This document shows, in pieces, positions 50,021-59,150 of a DNA stretch of 64,000 nt; the first letter of the stretch is position 1; every line of letters starts with the position of its first letter. The stretch lies in assembly GCA_002412765.1 (NCBI GenBank), contig DHVR01000045.1, positions 1-64,000 of the forward strand. The letters run 5' to 3'. The notes below the pieces were generated by a model, which worked only from the letters and a program-made list of their open reading frames with translations, was not told the origin of the DNA and made no database searches. Origin of the DNA: Leptolinea sp. UBA5203 (GTDB lineage: Bacteria; Chloroflexota; Anaerolineae; Anaerolineales; Anaerolineaceae). Position numbers and translations under genes: made by a program.

Positions 50021-51238
50021 ATGAAACATCATCGAATCATTCTTTTTTCAGCGCTTGCAGGGATTTTCCTGCTCCTTTCGGCTTGTACCACTCAATCCAC
50101 AGCGACAACCACTGAACAACCAACCGCGCAGAGTACTGCCATTGATTTAGATGCCAGTCCGGATATCGGCCCGGAATACATCATCGCTGAAGGAATTGTC
50201 CTCCCGGAGCAAAAAGCCATGCTAAGTTTCGTCAACGGCGGCATTGTAAAGGAGATTTATTTCGAAGAGGGTGACAGCCTGAAAAAAGGAGACACCCTTG
50301 CCAGTTTATCTGGCTATGAGCAGTTAAATGCGGAAGTTGCCAGTGCGGAACTTGCCTTGCTGGATGCTAAAAACAAGCTGGATACCTTCCTCGAAAACGA
50401 TGCGATAAATCGTGCGAAAGCAGAACTTAAATTAGCCACGATGAAGCTTGAATTGGAAGATGCCCTAGATAACCGAAAACGAATGGATTTGGCACGCGCC
50501 AGTGATACTACCCTTGATGGACTGCGGGCAGATTTTGTTCTGGCTTCAGATGCGCTCAAGGAAAAGGAAGAAGATTACCAGTACTATGCAGATAATAAAC
50601 CCATGGAAGATCTGGCTCGAGCTCAATCCATGCTGCTATTGACTGAAGCACGAAAAGCGTATGAAAAAGTAGCCAACAATCTAAATTACGCACTAGGTTT
50701 TCCCGATGCCGATGAGGTTTCTAAAGCCGATGCTCAAATTAGCCTGGCTAAAGCCAATGTGGACAGAGCTCAGGCAGATTACGATGCCGTTAAAGATGGC
50801 GCCGATCCGGATCAATTGGCCTTATTGGAATCAAGCCAAAAAGCAGCAGAAGCCCGTTTGGCATCCGCCAGGAAAAATTTGGAAGATTCCTTCCTTACCG
50901 CACCATTTACCAGCCAGCTGGTTTCCTCCAACATGGAAGTCGGTCAGTATATCAATGCCGGCGAAACAGCCGTGTCCGTTGGTAATCTGGATCAATGGGT
51001 GATTGAAACCACCGATTTAACCGAATTAGACATCGTGAATGTCCAAGTCGGCGATAAAGTGGGTATCCAATTCGATGCTCTGCCGGATGTAGCTGTTCAG
51101 GGAACGGTTCAAAAAGTAAAATTATTTGGAGAAAACATTCAAGGGGATGTAACCTACACCGTCACCGTGCTGCCGGATGAGAAAATCGAAGGTCTGCGCT
51201 GGAACATGACCGCCTTTATGAAGTTTTATCGGGAATAG
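50021..51238 (+). CDS. Lipoprotein periplasmic-adaptor (HlyD/DevB-type) subunit
   Basis: 405 residues. Lipobox LLLSAC (Cys22), short Thr/Gln linker, then a lipoyl half-motif (GGIVKEIYFEEGDSLKKGDT), a long coiled-coil hairpin (about 105-290), the second lipoyl half (FLTAPFTSQLVSSNMEVGQY) and a beta-barrel domain ending WNMTAFMKFYRE. This is a membrane-fusion-type adaptor. In a lineage thought to lack a typical outer membrane it probably works as an extracellular extension of the exporter rather than a link to an outer channel. Third gene of the operon. Confidence 0.9.
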   Translation: MKHHRIILFSALAGIFLLLSACTTQSTATTTEQPTAQSTAIDLDASPDIGPEYIIAEGIVLPEQKAMLSFVNGGIVKEIYFEEGDSLKKGDTLASLSGYEQLNAEVASAELALLDAKNKLDTFLENDAINRAKAELKLATMKLELEDALDNRKRMDLARASDTTLDGLRADFVLASDALKEKEEDYQYYADNKPMEDLARAQSMLLLTEARKAYEKVANNLNYALGFPDADEVSKADAQISLAKANVDRAQADYDAVKDGADPDQLALLESSQKAAEARLASARKNLEDSFLTAPFTSQLVSSNMEVGQYINAGETAVSVGNLDQWVIETTDLTELDIVNVQVGDKVGIQFDALPDVAVQGTVQKVKLFGENIQGDVTYTVTVLPDEKIEGLRWNMTAFMKFYRE

Positions 51239-51257
51239 GATTCAATCCAAAATCACA

Positions 51258-51285
51258 AAGCTGGCCGAAATGGCCAGCTTTTTTT
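51258..51285 (+). terminator. Intrinsic terminator of the ABC exporter operon
   Basis: AAGCTGGCC (51258-51266) and GGCCAGCTT (51272-51280) with a 5-base loop, followed by five more T residues. It starts 20 bases after the adaptor stop codon. Confidence 0.92.
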
Positions 51286-51350
51286 GATTCAAACACAACT
51301 ACCGGCATTCCCCAAACCAACAGACTGGTGTTGTCCCGCATTTAACCAAG

Positions 51351-51382
51351 GTAGGGGCATCCGGCGGATGCCCTGTGCCTAC
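51351..51382. repeat. GTAGGGGCATCC palindromic element
   Basis: GGGCATCC-GGC-GGATGCCC lies between GTAGG and CCTAC ends. It belongs to the same style of element as 53986-54172 and 5564-5665. The rest of 51286-51524 has no recognised content apart from the ribosome site of the next gene. Confidence 0.5.
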
Positions 51383-51524
51383 ATTATTTCTCGCCCAGAA
51401 AATACATCCCAACTAAATCATTGTTCCTCAACTCCATTTCATCCAGCCCTGCACCTTTACAAAGGCAGGCAACTCATGCCATAATGGATTGGATTGGAAT
51501 TCTGCTTTTTGAGGAAATTAGCCC

Positions 51525-53900
51525 ATGTTTGATATTCATCTCCTGCCAATTAACCTGATTGCCGGGAAAGAACAGCCGGACTTGCCAGGCTTTTGGGTTA
51601 CTCGTGCCCCAAAGCGTTGTGACCGCAGCCGCGCCAAAGATATTGTCATCATGCATTGTGCTTTTAATGGGGACGCCCCCATCAATGAGCAGATCATTGT
51701 CCCCTTGCTCGATAAAATGTCCGCCATATATTATCAAACCCACGGCTCCACCACCGCAGCCATGCGCAAGGTTTGTGAAGAACTCAACAATGAATTACTC
51801 AAAAAGAACCTGGAGTGGAAAATCGGCGGCTCGCATGCCATCGGTCTATTCACCCTGATGATCCAAAAAGACACCCAGCTCTTCCTGGCACAATCCGGGC
51901 CGACGCATACCTATTTCCTCAACCGCACAGAAGTGGTTGAGTATTATCAAGCTGATCAAGCCGGCCAAGGGTTGGGGCTCAGTCGCACCTTCAAACTGGT
52001 TTTCTCACAATTTAACCTTCAACCCAACGATATGCTTCTGATCTTGCCCAAGCCGGATAAACGCCTGCAAAGCAAACACTTGCAGGGTTCCTCGCAAACT
52101 TCCCTGGAGCAGCTTCGCAAGCGTGTCCTTTCCCTGCCGGATGAGCATCTGGATGCTGCCATTCTGGTCTTTAAAACCGGTACGGGTAAAATCGAACGCA
52201 TCAAAACCGAAAGCGCTTATGTTCCCAGTGTGGAGGAAGCCATTCGGCCCCCTGTGGAATCCCAGCCGCATCCCATGATCCAAGCCCAGCCCGAAGCCAT
52301 TCCGCCGGTTGTTTCGCCGCCTGTCCAGGTGGAAGCAGTGCCCAAAGCTTCCGAAGCTCAGCAAACGGAACAAACTACCCCGCCGGACACCCTGCCCGAT
52401 CAGCAGCAGATGCGAAAAGCCAGTCTGGCTGCCCATTCTGAACCCATCCAGCCCTCGATCTTCAATCGGGAAATTAAAACCAATGGCAACGGGACTTCTC
52501 AATCCGTGCAAGAACCCATGCCCATGCAGCGCAGCCAAACCCTGCGGGATCGGAAGGATGTTCTTCCACAAGCCGAGGATATAAAAAGCGCCTTGGCCGT
52601 GGTTTATTTTAAAGGCAAAAAGGCTAAAGCCTGGCTGGATGAAAAACTGGGGCCAATGATAGCGCGTTTGCTGCCGGAAAAACTGGATGAAAACGACACC
52701 CTCACGCCCACCCGCCTGCTGATGATTGCCATCAGTGTTCCTATACTGATCGCCATCATCGCTTCCACCATCTATTTCCAAATTGGGGAACGGGAGCAGC
52801 ATCAGTTGTACCTCATGGCAGCTCAAAATTACGCCTCTCAAGCAGCCGCCGCTTCAGATGTCACCCTCCTGCGCAACACCCTGGAACAATCCCTGTTCTG
52901 GCTGAATAAATCCGAGGATTACCGCGTGTCGGAGTCTTCTACCGCGCTGCGCACGCAAATTCAATCCAAATTGGATCAGTTGGATAACATCTATCACCTG
53001 TCCATGCAGCCTGCCATTCTTAATGGATTGCCCGCCAACGTGGAAATCAGCGAGATCATTCCCAATACCAATGACACCTACTTGCTGGATAAGGCACAAG
53101 GAAGGGTCATACGCTTGTTCCTCACCGGTCAGGGATTTGAATTGGATTCCACCTTCAATTGCGGGCCAGGCATCGTGGATGCTGTGATGATCAATAAACT
53201 GGTCGATATCGTGGCGGTACCCCCGAATAATCCCTTTAATGCCACCGTGATGGGCATTGATGACACCGGCAATTTACTTTATTGTATTCCCGGAAAATCA
53301 CCCGTTTCACAAACCTTGATTCAACCGGATAACGGCTGGGGGAATATCTCCGCCATCACCATGAACCTTGGAAACTTATATATCCTGGATACCGCCAATA
53401 ACGCCGTCTGGCTGTATTATGGCGATAATTTCAGTTACGCTGATCAGGCACGTTTCTTTTTTGACAAAGTGGTTCCGGATATCCGCGACGTGGTCGATAT
53501 TGCCTTGAACGTCGACGATCTATATTTACTGCATAACACAGGCGGCATGACCACCTGTACTTTCCGGGCTTATTCTCAGGCAGAAACCAAATGTACCGAT
53601 CCCGCTTTGTATGGAGACATCCGTCCGGGAAAGCCTGCTGAACTGGCTAATTTTGGGGAAGCAAAATTTACAGAAACCTTAACCACTCAGGCGCCGGATG
53701 CCTCCCTGTATATGCTGGATCAGAACAAACCTTCGGTTTATCACTTCTCACTGCGCTTGAATTTACAGCGCATCCTGATTCCCAGCGTGATTGAAGGCTA
53801 TCCTGAGCCCAAAAAGCCCTTAAGCGCATTTGGCATCACCACCAACCGCTTATTGCTCTTGGCCTATGGAAATCAACTGTTTTACACGCAGGTCCCCTGA
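51525..53900 (+). CDS. Membrane protein with PP2C-like pseudo-phosphatase domain and outer beta-propeller
   Basis: 791 residues. Residues 1-220 look like a PP2C/PPM fold (GSHAIGLFTLMIQKDTQLFLAQ, GPTHTYFLNRTEVVEYY, LQPNDMLLILPKP) but the acidic metal-binding motifs of active phosphatases are not visible. A Pro/Gln-rich linker (about 225-370) leads to one transmembrane helix (about 403-425, LLMIAISVPILIAIIASTIY). After a helical segment, residues 510-791 are beta-rich repeats such as DTYLLDKAQGRVIRLFL, NLYILDTANNAVWLYYG and DASLYMLDQNKPSVYHFSL, like an NHL or propeller domain. The cytoplasmic part may sense a phosphorylated or regulatory partner and pass a signal across the membrane. GAGGAAATTAGCCC precedes the ATG. 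Not characterised, as far as I know. Confidence 0.75.
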   Translation: MFDIHLLPINLIAGKEQPDLPGFWVTRAPKRCDRSRAKDIVIMHCAFNGDAPINEQIIVPLLDKMSAIYYQTHGSTTAAMRKVCEELNNELLKKNLEWKIGGSHAIGLFTLMIQKDTQLFLAQSGPTHTYFLNRTEVVEYYQADQAGQGLGLSRTFKLVFSQFNLQPNDMLLILPKPDKRLQSKHLQGSSQTSLEQLRKRVLSLPDEHLDAAILVFKTGTGKIERIKTESAYVPSVEEAIRPPVESQPHPMIQAQPEAIPPVVSPPVQVEAVPKASEAQQTEQTTPPDTLPDQQQMRKASLAAHSEPIQPSIFNREIKTNGNGTSQSVQEPMPMQRSQTLRDRKDVLPQAEDIKSALAVVYFKGKKAKAWLDEKLGPMIARLLPEKLDENDTLTPTRLLMIAISVPILIAIIASTIYFQIGEREQHQLYLMAAQNYASQAAAASDVTLLRNTLEQSLFWLNKSEDYRVSESSTALRTQIQSKLDQLDNIYHLSMQPAILNGLPANVEISEIIPNTNDTYLLDKAQGRVIRLFLTGQGFELDSTFNCGPGIVDAVMINKLVDIVAVPPNNPFNATVMGIDDTGNLLYCIPGKSPVSQTLIQPDNGWGNISAITMNLGNLYILDTANNAVWLYYGDNFSYADQARFFFDKVVPDIRDVVDIALNVDDLYLLHNTGGMTTCTFRAYSQAETKCTDPALYGDIRPGKPAELANFGEAKFTETLTTQAPDASLYMLDQNKPSVYHFSLRLNLQRILIPSVIEGYPEPKKPLSAFGITTNRLLLLAYGNQLFYTQVP

Positions 53901-53985
53901 TTGATTAAAAAAAATGGTTGTCCAACAATATTTTCTTCATTGGCCACAACCGCACATCCGATCCATTGATTATTTATAAAACGCC

Positions 53986-54172
53986 GTAGGGGCAGCTTGC
54001 CTGCCCAGGATGAAAGCCGCATTGCACATGTGGTCAGGCGCCCGCGAGGGGAGCCCCTACGATTGGATGAACGACATCAACTGCGTAGGGGTAGGGCTCG
54101 CCCCTGCCCGGGATGGAAGCGGCTTTGCACATGCGGTCGGGCACCCGCGAGGGGCACCCCTCCAATTGGATT
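53986..54172. repeat. Two tandem copies of a ~85-base GTAGGGGC/GCCCCTAC element
   Basis: Copy 1 (53986-54067) and copy 2 (54085-54172) share GTAGGGG, CTGCCC(A/G)GGATG, GCACATG(T/C)GGTC, GGC(G/A)CCCGCGAGGGG and ATTGGAT. Copy 1 is itself an inverted repeat (GTAGGGGC to GCCCCTAC). Together they fill the gap between convergent genes at 53900 and 54222. They are not translatable and show no spacer pattern. Confidence 0.75.
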
Positions 54173-54221
54173 AAATTATTAACGGCAGGGTCACCTTCCT
54201 TTTATGACACCCCTGATTTAT

Positions 54222-55079
54222 TTACTTCAAAATCCAAAGTTCCACATCTTCAAATGAACAGGTAAAGCCGGAAGTTGAACCCGTGCCAATCGCCAAACCC
54301 ATTTTGCCAAAATCAATATAGGGATCATTAAACATGACCACCTGGATACCATTGATGTAGGAGGTCATCACTTTGTCTTCCACTACCAGCACCATCTCAG
54401 CGCCTCCGGTAGTAGTCCCCAAACCACCCCCGGGTACGATTCCGCCTTTCATCTCAATTTCTTCGCTGGCCCGTTTGCGGAAGGTATGCACTTTTTGATC
54501 CGGAGAGATATAGGTCACATGGTAATGCTTCGGATCACTCTTGCCATAAATGAAGCCGCAGCCATACCGCGCAGGTTCAATCATATCCTGGGGAGCTGTC
54601 CAATAAACTTTTGCGGACAGTACAAAATTGCCGGCTTCTTGTGAGCTTAAGGATTCCCAATAATTCTTCTTGTCCGTCCAGGATTGATCGACAGAGTCCA
54701 GCTTAAAATAAGTAGCCTCGTCTGCCCTGACATAAGGCTCAATCTTTGAAAAATCACCGGCAGATACAACTTCCACGGTTGGAGAAACCTCCAGCATAGG
54801 CTCCACAGTCGCCTGGGAGGCCTGCAACGCCTCCGCATTGGCCGTTTCCACCGCCTGTGTTGCCGGAGCATCCACGGTGGCTGGGGGTTGAACTGTTGGC
54901 GCTGCACTATGTTCCGTGGCAGCACTCAATGTCTCCTGGATGAAAGCATTCTGTGTTTGCTGTATCCCTACTGCGATCCGGGTAGCTTCACTTAAGTTGG
55001 CATCTCCGCTGACACCACTGCATGCTACCATCAATAAAATCGCCAACAAAAGGAGAAAAAGAGGTTCTTTCTGTTTCAT
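54222..55079 (-). CDS. Lipoprotein with concanavalin/LamG-like domain
   Basis: 285 residues. Lipobox LLMVAC (Cys20), a Thr/Ala/Pro/Val-rich linker to about 105, then a beta-sandwich of the LamG or 3-keto-disaccharide-hydrolase-like type: QEAGNFVLSAKVYWTAPQDM, GCGFIYGKSDPKHYHVTYIS, GGAEMVLVVEDKVMTSYING and YIDFGKMGLAIGTGSTSGFT. Such domains bind sugars or act as passive surface folds; no catalytic residues are obvious. It is 87 bases downstream of the three-repeat secreted protein gene, beyond that gene's terminator. Confidence 0.75.
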   Translation of the reverse strand: MKQKEPLFLLLLAILLMVACSGVSGDANLSEATRIAVGIQQTQNAFIQETLSAATEHSAAPTVQPPATVDAPATQAVETANAEALQASQATVEPMLEVSPTVEVVSAGDFSKIEPYVRADEATYFKLDSVDQSWTDKKNYWESLSSQEAGNFVLSAKVYWTAPQDMIEPARYGCGFIYGKSDPKHYHVTYISPDQKVHTFRKRASEEIEMKGGIVPGGGLGTTTGGAEMVLVVEDKVMTSYINGIQVVMFNDPYIDFGKMGLAIGTGSTSGFTCSFEDVELWILK

Positions 55080-55108
55080 AGGAGTCCCTGTCTTTTTTTA
55101 ACAGTATA

Positions 55109-55140
55109 TAAAAAAAACCTGCACTGACTAGCAGTACAGG
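55109..55140 (-). terminator. Intrinsic terminator of the three-repeat protein gene
   Basis: Minus strand: CCTGTACTG (55140-55132) pairs with CAGTGCAGG (55126-55118), followed by eight T residues. It lies 26 bases after the stop at 55166 and ahead of the lipoprotein gene. Confidence 0.9.
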
Positions 55141-55165
55141 CATAAAAAATGTGTGATTTCCGTTT

Positions 55166-56266
55166 CTATTTATTGGAAAAATAGTCGTAGGAGTAATAAT
55201 AGCCATTGGACGTTTGGAAACGGATGGCAATCTGATCATTATCTTTCAGAGAATCCGGAATGGTAAAGGTTACTTCTTTAGCAGCGCCATCACCTGATTC
55301 ATAGGTGCCGACTTCCGTACCACCCACGCCCAGTGTCCCAAAATCATTCATTAATACTTTGAAAGTTTGGTTCTTAGGAAAATTGGAGGTTTTTACGGTA
55401 ACCGATTCGTCCACTTTGACACTGATAATGCTGGTCAATGGAATGCCGGTATAGTTTTTGTCATAGGTATAGGGCCCGCCAGTTCCATAGGTGGTGCTGG
55501 TACTGGATGAAGTGCCACCGGTGACATTGTTGAACCAATCATAAGCGTAGTAAAGTTTATCGCTGGTGGTCTCAAAGCGAATTGCCAACTGAGCGTCGCC
55601 CTTCAAGCCATCGGGAATATTAAACGTCACTTCCTTGGATTCACCACCGCCGGACTCATAGGTACCCACCTCGGTGCCATTCACACCCAGAGTGCCAAAA
55701 TGATTGATGCGCACCCTGAAGGTTCGATTTGGGGGAAAGTTGTAGGTCTTAATGGACACGGATTCGCCAGCGACGACACTGACAATGCTGGTCGTCGGAT
55801 ATCCGACATACCAGGCAGGGGTCGTCGTGGATGTTGTGCTTGAACTGCTGCTCGTGGTTGTGCCATCCGCTTTATTGGTGAAAAAATCATAAGCGTAAAT
55901 GCCTTTGTGAGTGTCCAATCGAATGGATAACATTTTCTCATTCTTTAAGGAATCGGGAATGTTATAGCTAACCTCAAATGACCCACCTTCACCTGAATTG
56001 GTCGTAGCAACTTCAATCCCGCCTTTTCCCAAGGTGCCAAACAAGCCAATCGTCACGACAAAATCCATATTTTTAGGGAAATTATGTGTGCGTAGTTTGA
56101 CTGAAACCCCAGGATCGACACTGAGAATGCTGGTTGTCGGGATGGGCATGGCCGAAACAGGGGTCACAATCCCCATGATCAGAACCATGGTCATTAATAT
56201 CGTAATTAGCGTTGTCCAGGGAATATTCACCCTGGGAAATTTTTGCATTGCGGAATTTGTTTTCAT
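55166..56266 (-). CDS. Secreted protein of three tandem ~95-residue beta-domain repeats
   Basis: 366 residues. A signal peptide (cleavage after VSA, about residue 39) leads into three homologous domains at about 43-130, 152-245 and 270-366. Each runs TTSI(L/V/I)SV...GESVxxKTxNFPxN, then FGTLGxxGxEVGTYESGxG, then EVTFxIPDSLK, ending in a YAYDxFxNK motif. Ser/Thr-rich linkers (SSSSSTTSTTT) separate them. No sorting signal or lipobox is seen, so it is probably released or bound non-covalently. Domain 1 is the most divergent. GGAGG is 5 bases before the ATG. The fold is unknown to me; architecture suggests a surface or matrix protein. Confidence 0.8.
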   Translation of the reverse strand: MKTNSAMQKFPRVNIPWTTLITILMTMVLIMGIVTPVSAMPIPTTSILSVDPGVSVKLRTHNFPKNMDFVVTIGLFGTLGKGGIEVATTNSGEGGSFEVSYNIPDSLKNEKMLSIRLDTHKGIYAYDFFTNKADGTTTSSSSSTTSTTTPAWYVGYPTTSIVSVVAGESVSIKTYNFPPNRTFRVRINHFGTLGVNGTEVGTYESGGGESKEVTFNIPDGLKGDAQLAIRFETTSDKLYYAYDWFNNVTGGTSSSTSTTYGTGGPYTYDKNYTGIPLTSIISVKVDESVTVKTSNFPKNQTFKVLMNDFGTLGVGGTEVGTYESGDGAAKEVTFTIPDSLKDNDQIAIRFQTSNGYYYSYDYFSNK

Positions 56267-56366
56267 TTATCCTCCAAAGGATGTTCTCTCTATTCCGAAA
56301 ACATCCAAACCTGTATCCATAGTATAGCCGAAATTAGCAAAAAAACCATTTGATAATGATTAGTTT

Positions 56367-57542
56367 TTAGCGAACAATTTCCGGAGAAAGCCAAAATACT
56401 TCATCGCCCTTGGAATCACCATTGTTTTGTACTTTTAGGATAATAGCTACCGACTTGCCGTTTAAGGAGCTCAGATCCACATCAATATGGGTGTATTGCC
56501 CGTCACTTTTTTCAGCCCAACTGCCTAAACTATGCAAGGTGCTGCTGGAATCCAGGTATTGTAATTCAAAAAGCACATTGCAATCCGGCTGGGAAACCAT
56601 GCAACCCACCATGCTCCTAAAATGATCCCCATTGGCAATGGCGATCATCGGGAATTGACCCATAACCATGCCGCCGCTGCCGCTGCTGGGGGAAAGTACG
56701 ATCGTACCCTCGTCATCCTGATAGCCGCCTTCCAATTTTGGACTGTTGGTCTTGCGTACGGAACCATTAATAAAATCCACACTGCTGGCAGAACAGCTGA
56801 TCTTGCCAGCCGTGGTACTCCATTTTGCCGCACAAACGTTGTAATCGAAATCCAAAGGATGGGCAGCATCCATGGTGTAATTCACCTGGGCAACATTGAT
56901 TTTCACCCAAAAGGAAACGTCTGCTCGGGCACCCAGACCGAATCGAACGCCATCCGGGCTGCGCAGTTGATAATCACCTTGATAAATACCAGAACCATCC
57001 GGCGCTTTGAGGGCAATGGAGATATCGCCTGTCTGCCCTGGAGCCACCGTAAAACCGATGTCCTTGGCAGCCAGACCGTTCATGGCATTCCCGGAGACAA
57101 ATATCAACTGGGTATTGCTCTGCCAGGTGCACGAACCGTTATTTTTTAGCCGCCAGGTTTTAGTGAATGCCTCTCCCGGGGCAAATTCGCTGCCATCCGG
57201 GATGGTAACATCCGAGATAAACTGGGCGCTGTAACATGGCACAGGGGTTGGCGTGCTGTATGCAAGGGTTGAGGTTGGAACAACCAGGCCGCTGGGTTGC
57301 GGTGTAGCTGTGCTGGGAACGATGACAGTTGAGGACTGAGCCGTCAATTGTTGAACCAAACTATCAATTACAATCTGAGTCAACTGCACCGATGCAGTTT
57401 CGGCTGCCGAAGTCATAATGAGCTGCATATCGCCGGATTCACCAGGCTGTTCCGCTTTGGGAAAATTACAACCAGAAAGCATAAAAAGGATACTGGCTAT
57501 GGTTAATAATTGAATCAAAATCTTGCGGTATTGTCTGTTCAT
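56367..57542 (-). CDS. Lipoprotein with NBR1-type Ig-like domain and extra beta domain
   Basis: 391 residues. Lipobox FMLSGC (Cys25), a Thr/Ser/Pro linker to about 100, then a clear NBR1-type Ig domain (about 103-215): IPDGSEFAPGEAFTKTWRLK, NNGSCTWQSNTQLIFVSG and VAPGQTGDISIALKAPDGSG. Residues 225-391 form a second beta-rich domain with paired cysteines (AAKWSTTAGKISCSASS, VGCMVSQPDCN) that I do not recognise. GGAGG precedes the ATG. It is divergent from the NfeD-type protease gene. It is probably a surface-attached binding protein. Confidence 0.82.
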   Translation of the reverse strand: MNRQYRKILIQLLTIASILFMLSGCNFPKAEQPGESGDMQLIMTSAAETASVQLTQIVIDSLVQQLTAQSSTVIVPSTATPQPSGLVVPTSTLAYSTPTPVPCYSAQFISDVTIPDGSEFAPGEAFTKTWRLKNNGSCTWQSNTQLIFVSGNAMNGLAAKDIGFTVAPGQTGDISIALKAPDGSGIYQGDYQLRSPDGVRFGLGARADVSFWVKINVAQVNYTMDAAHPLDFDYNVCAAKWSTTAGKISCSASSVDFINGSVRKTNSPKLEGGYQDDEGTIVLSPSSGSGGMVMGQFPMIAIANGDHFRSMVGCMVSQPDCNVLFELQYLDSSSTLHSLGSWAEKSDGQYTHIDVDLSSLNGKSVAIILKVQNNGDSKGDEVFWLSPEIVR

Positions 57543-57670
57543 ACCACCTCCATATCTTTATATATAACGTAAAAGTAAAGGGTAAAGTTCCGCGGTGCCA
57601 ATCCTTTATAATTTTCGTTATAATAGAATTGCGTACAGGTTTGAACCACCCTGGTACCGAGGAATAAACG

Positions 57671-59017
57671 ATGAAAAAATTCTCCATCCTAACCATTGGA
57701 TATATTCTTTCCATAATTCTAACCCTAGGAGCTGTTTCTTTCCAGCCGATAACCGGCCAAACGGAGACCACGCCATTAGCCATTCAGCTTACCTCCTCCG
57801 GACCTATTACTCCCATTCTGTCTGAATATTTAGCCCGAGGCATTGATGCAGCTAAAGCCAATGGTGCAAACGTGATTGTTCTTGAATTGGACACTCCCGG
57901 CGGGGGCATTGATTTGATGAGCAAAATTGTTCAGCAGATACGTACCAGTGAAATTCCCATCATTGTGTATGTATCCCCGCAAAACGCAATGGCCGGCAGC
58001 GCCGGTACGCTGATCACTCTGGCAGGGCACCTTTCGGCCATGGCACCGGAAACAACCATTGGAGCCGCAAGTCCGGTGGGTTCTCAGGGAGAGGATATCG
58101 GTGCAACCCTGGAGAGTAAGATCAAGGAGGCACTGCGGGCTCAGGTGCGTGCCATTGCAAGCAGCCGCTCCCCCGAAGCCATCGCCTTGGCAGAAGATAC
58201 CATTGAAAATGCCACCGCCGTTACTGTTGAGGAAGCGCTGGCCATAGGACTGGTGGATTACAAAGCCGTGGATATAGTTGATTTATTGAAACAAGTGGAC
58301 GGCCGAACGGTGTTGGTCAATGATAAGCCTGTCACATTGGATACACATCAAGCCCGCGTTCAAGTTATGGAAAACACTTTGATCGAGGAACTCTTACTGC
58401 TGTTAGTGAACCCCAATTTGGTATTTATTTTACTGGCATTGGGTGTTCAGGCAATCTTGATTGAGATCTCCTCGCCGGGCGGTTGGGTGGCTGGATTTGT
58501 AGGGGTCATTTGCCTGTCTCTGGCAACCTACGGATTGGGTATTTTGCCCGTCAATTGGTTCGGCGCCTTATTTCTTCTCCTGGCCTTCGTTTTGTTCATT
58601 TTGGACATAAAAGCCCCCACCCACGGGGCTCTAACGACTGCCGGGACGATTAGTTTTATTTCCGGCGCATTAATCTTGTTCAACACCACCCGTTGGCCAG
58701 GATTTCCCCAGGTCAACGTCTTCTTGGTCGTGGGGATGGGGTTGGCATTTGCAGCATTCTTTCTCTTCCTTCTTTCTTTTGCATTACGTGCCCAAAAAAG
58801 CCCCCTATTATTTGGCCCGGAATCCTTACCCGGAAAAAGCGGTTGGGCAGAAACGGATATTCTGAAAGCAGGCATGGTACGTATTGACGGCGAATTATGG
58901 CAGGCCAAACGAGCGGCTGATTCGGCAATCATCCAGTCAGGCGATGAAGTATTGGTTCAGACAAGGGATGGATTACATTTGGTGGTTGGTAAAAAAAACC
59001 AGGGTTCACAACAGTAG
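57671..59017 (+). CDS. NfeD-type membrane serine protease (ClpP-like, STOPP family)
   Basis: 448 residues. Signal or anchor helix (1-30), ClpP-class protease domain (about 38-235) with the nucleophile in NAMAGSAGTLI (Ser near 110) and the general-base Lys in the segment LESKIKEALRAQV (near 150), then four or five membrane helices (about 238-390) and a C-terminal OB-fold NfeD domain (LKAGMVRIDGELWQAKR to the end). This is the long NfeD type, whose archaeal model (PH1510) cleaves a stomatin. No stomatin gene follows inside the window. GAGGAATAAACG precedes the ATG, and TATAAT at 57619-57624 may be its -10. Confidence 0.9.
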   Translation: MKKFSILTIGYILSIILTLGAVSFQPITGQTETTPLAIQLTSSGPITPILSEYLARGIDAAKANGANVIVLELDTPGGGIDLMSKIVQQIRTSEIPIIVYVSPQNAMAGSAGTLITLAGHLSAMAPETTIGAASPVGSQGEDIGATLESKIKEALRAQVRAIASSRSPEAIALAEDTIENATAVTVEEALAIGLVDYKAVDIVDLLKQVDGRTVLVNDKPVTLDTHQARVQVMENTLIEELLLLLVNPNLVFILLALGVQAILIEISSPGGWVAGFVGVICLSLATYGLGILPVNWFGALFLLLAFVLFILDIKAPTHGALTTAGTISFISGALILFNTTRWPGFPQVNVFLVVGMGLAFAAFFLFLLSFALRAQKSPLLFGPESLPGKSGWAETDILKAGMVRIDGELWQAKRAADSAIIQSGDEVLVQTRDGLHLVVGKKNQGSQQ

Positions 59018-59150
59018 AGGCAAACGCCTGTATCGAGTCAATCGAGATGGCCATTCGCCCCCTGCACATCAATTTTAGAAATATATACCAAATCATTCAA
59101 GTTTTTCGATTTACTTGCAATCCTTCATCTAGCACATAAACCAGTAAATA

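Noticed and set aside
53986..54172. Possible CRISPR array
   Set aside because: Only two 85-base copies without regular spacers, and no cas gene nearby.
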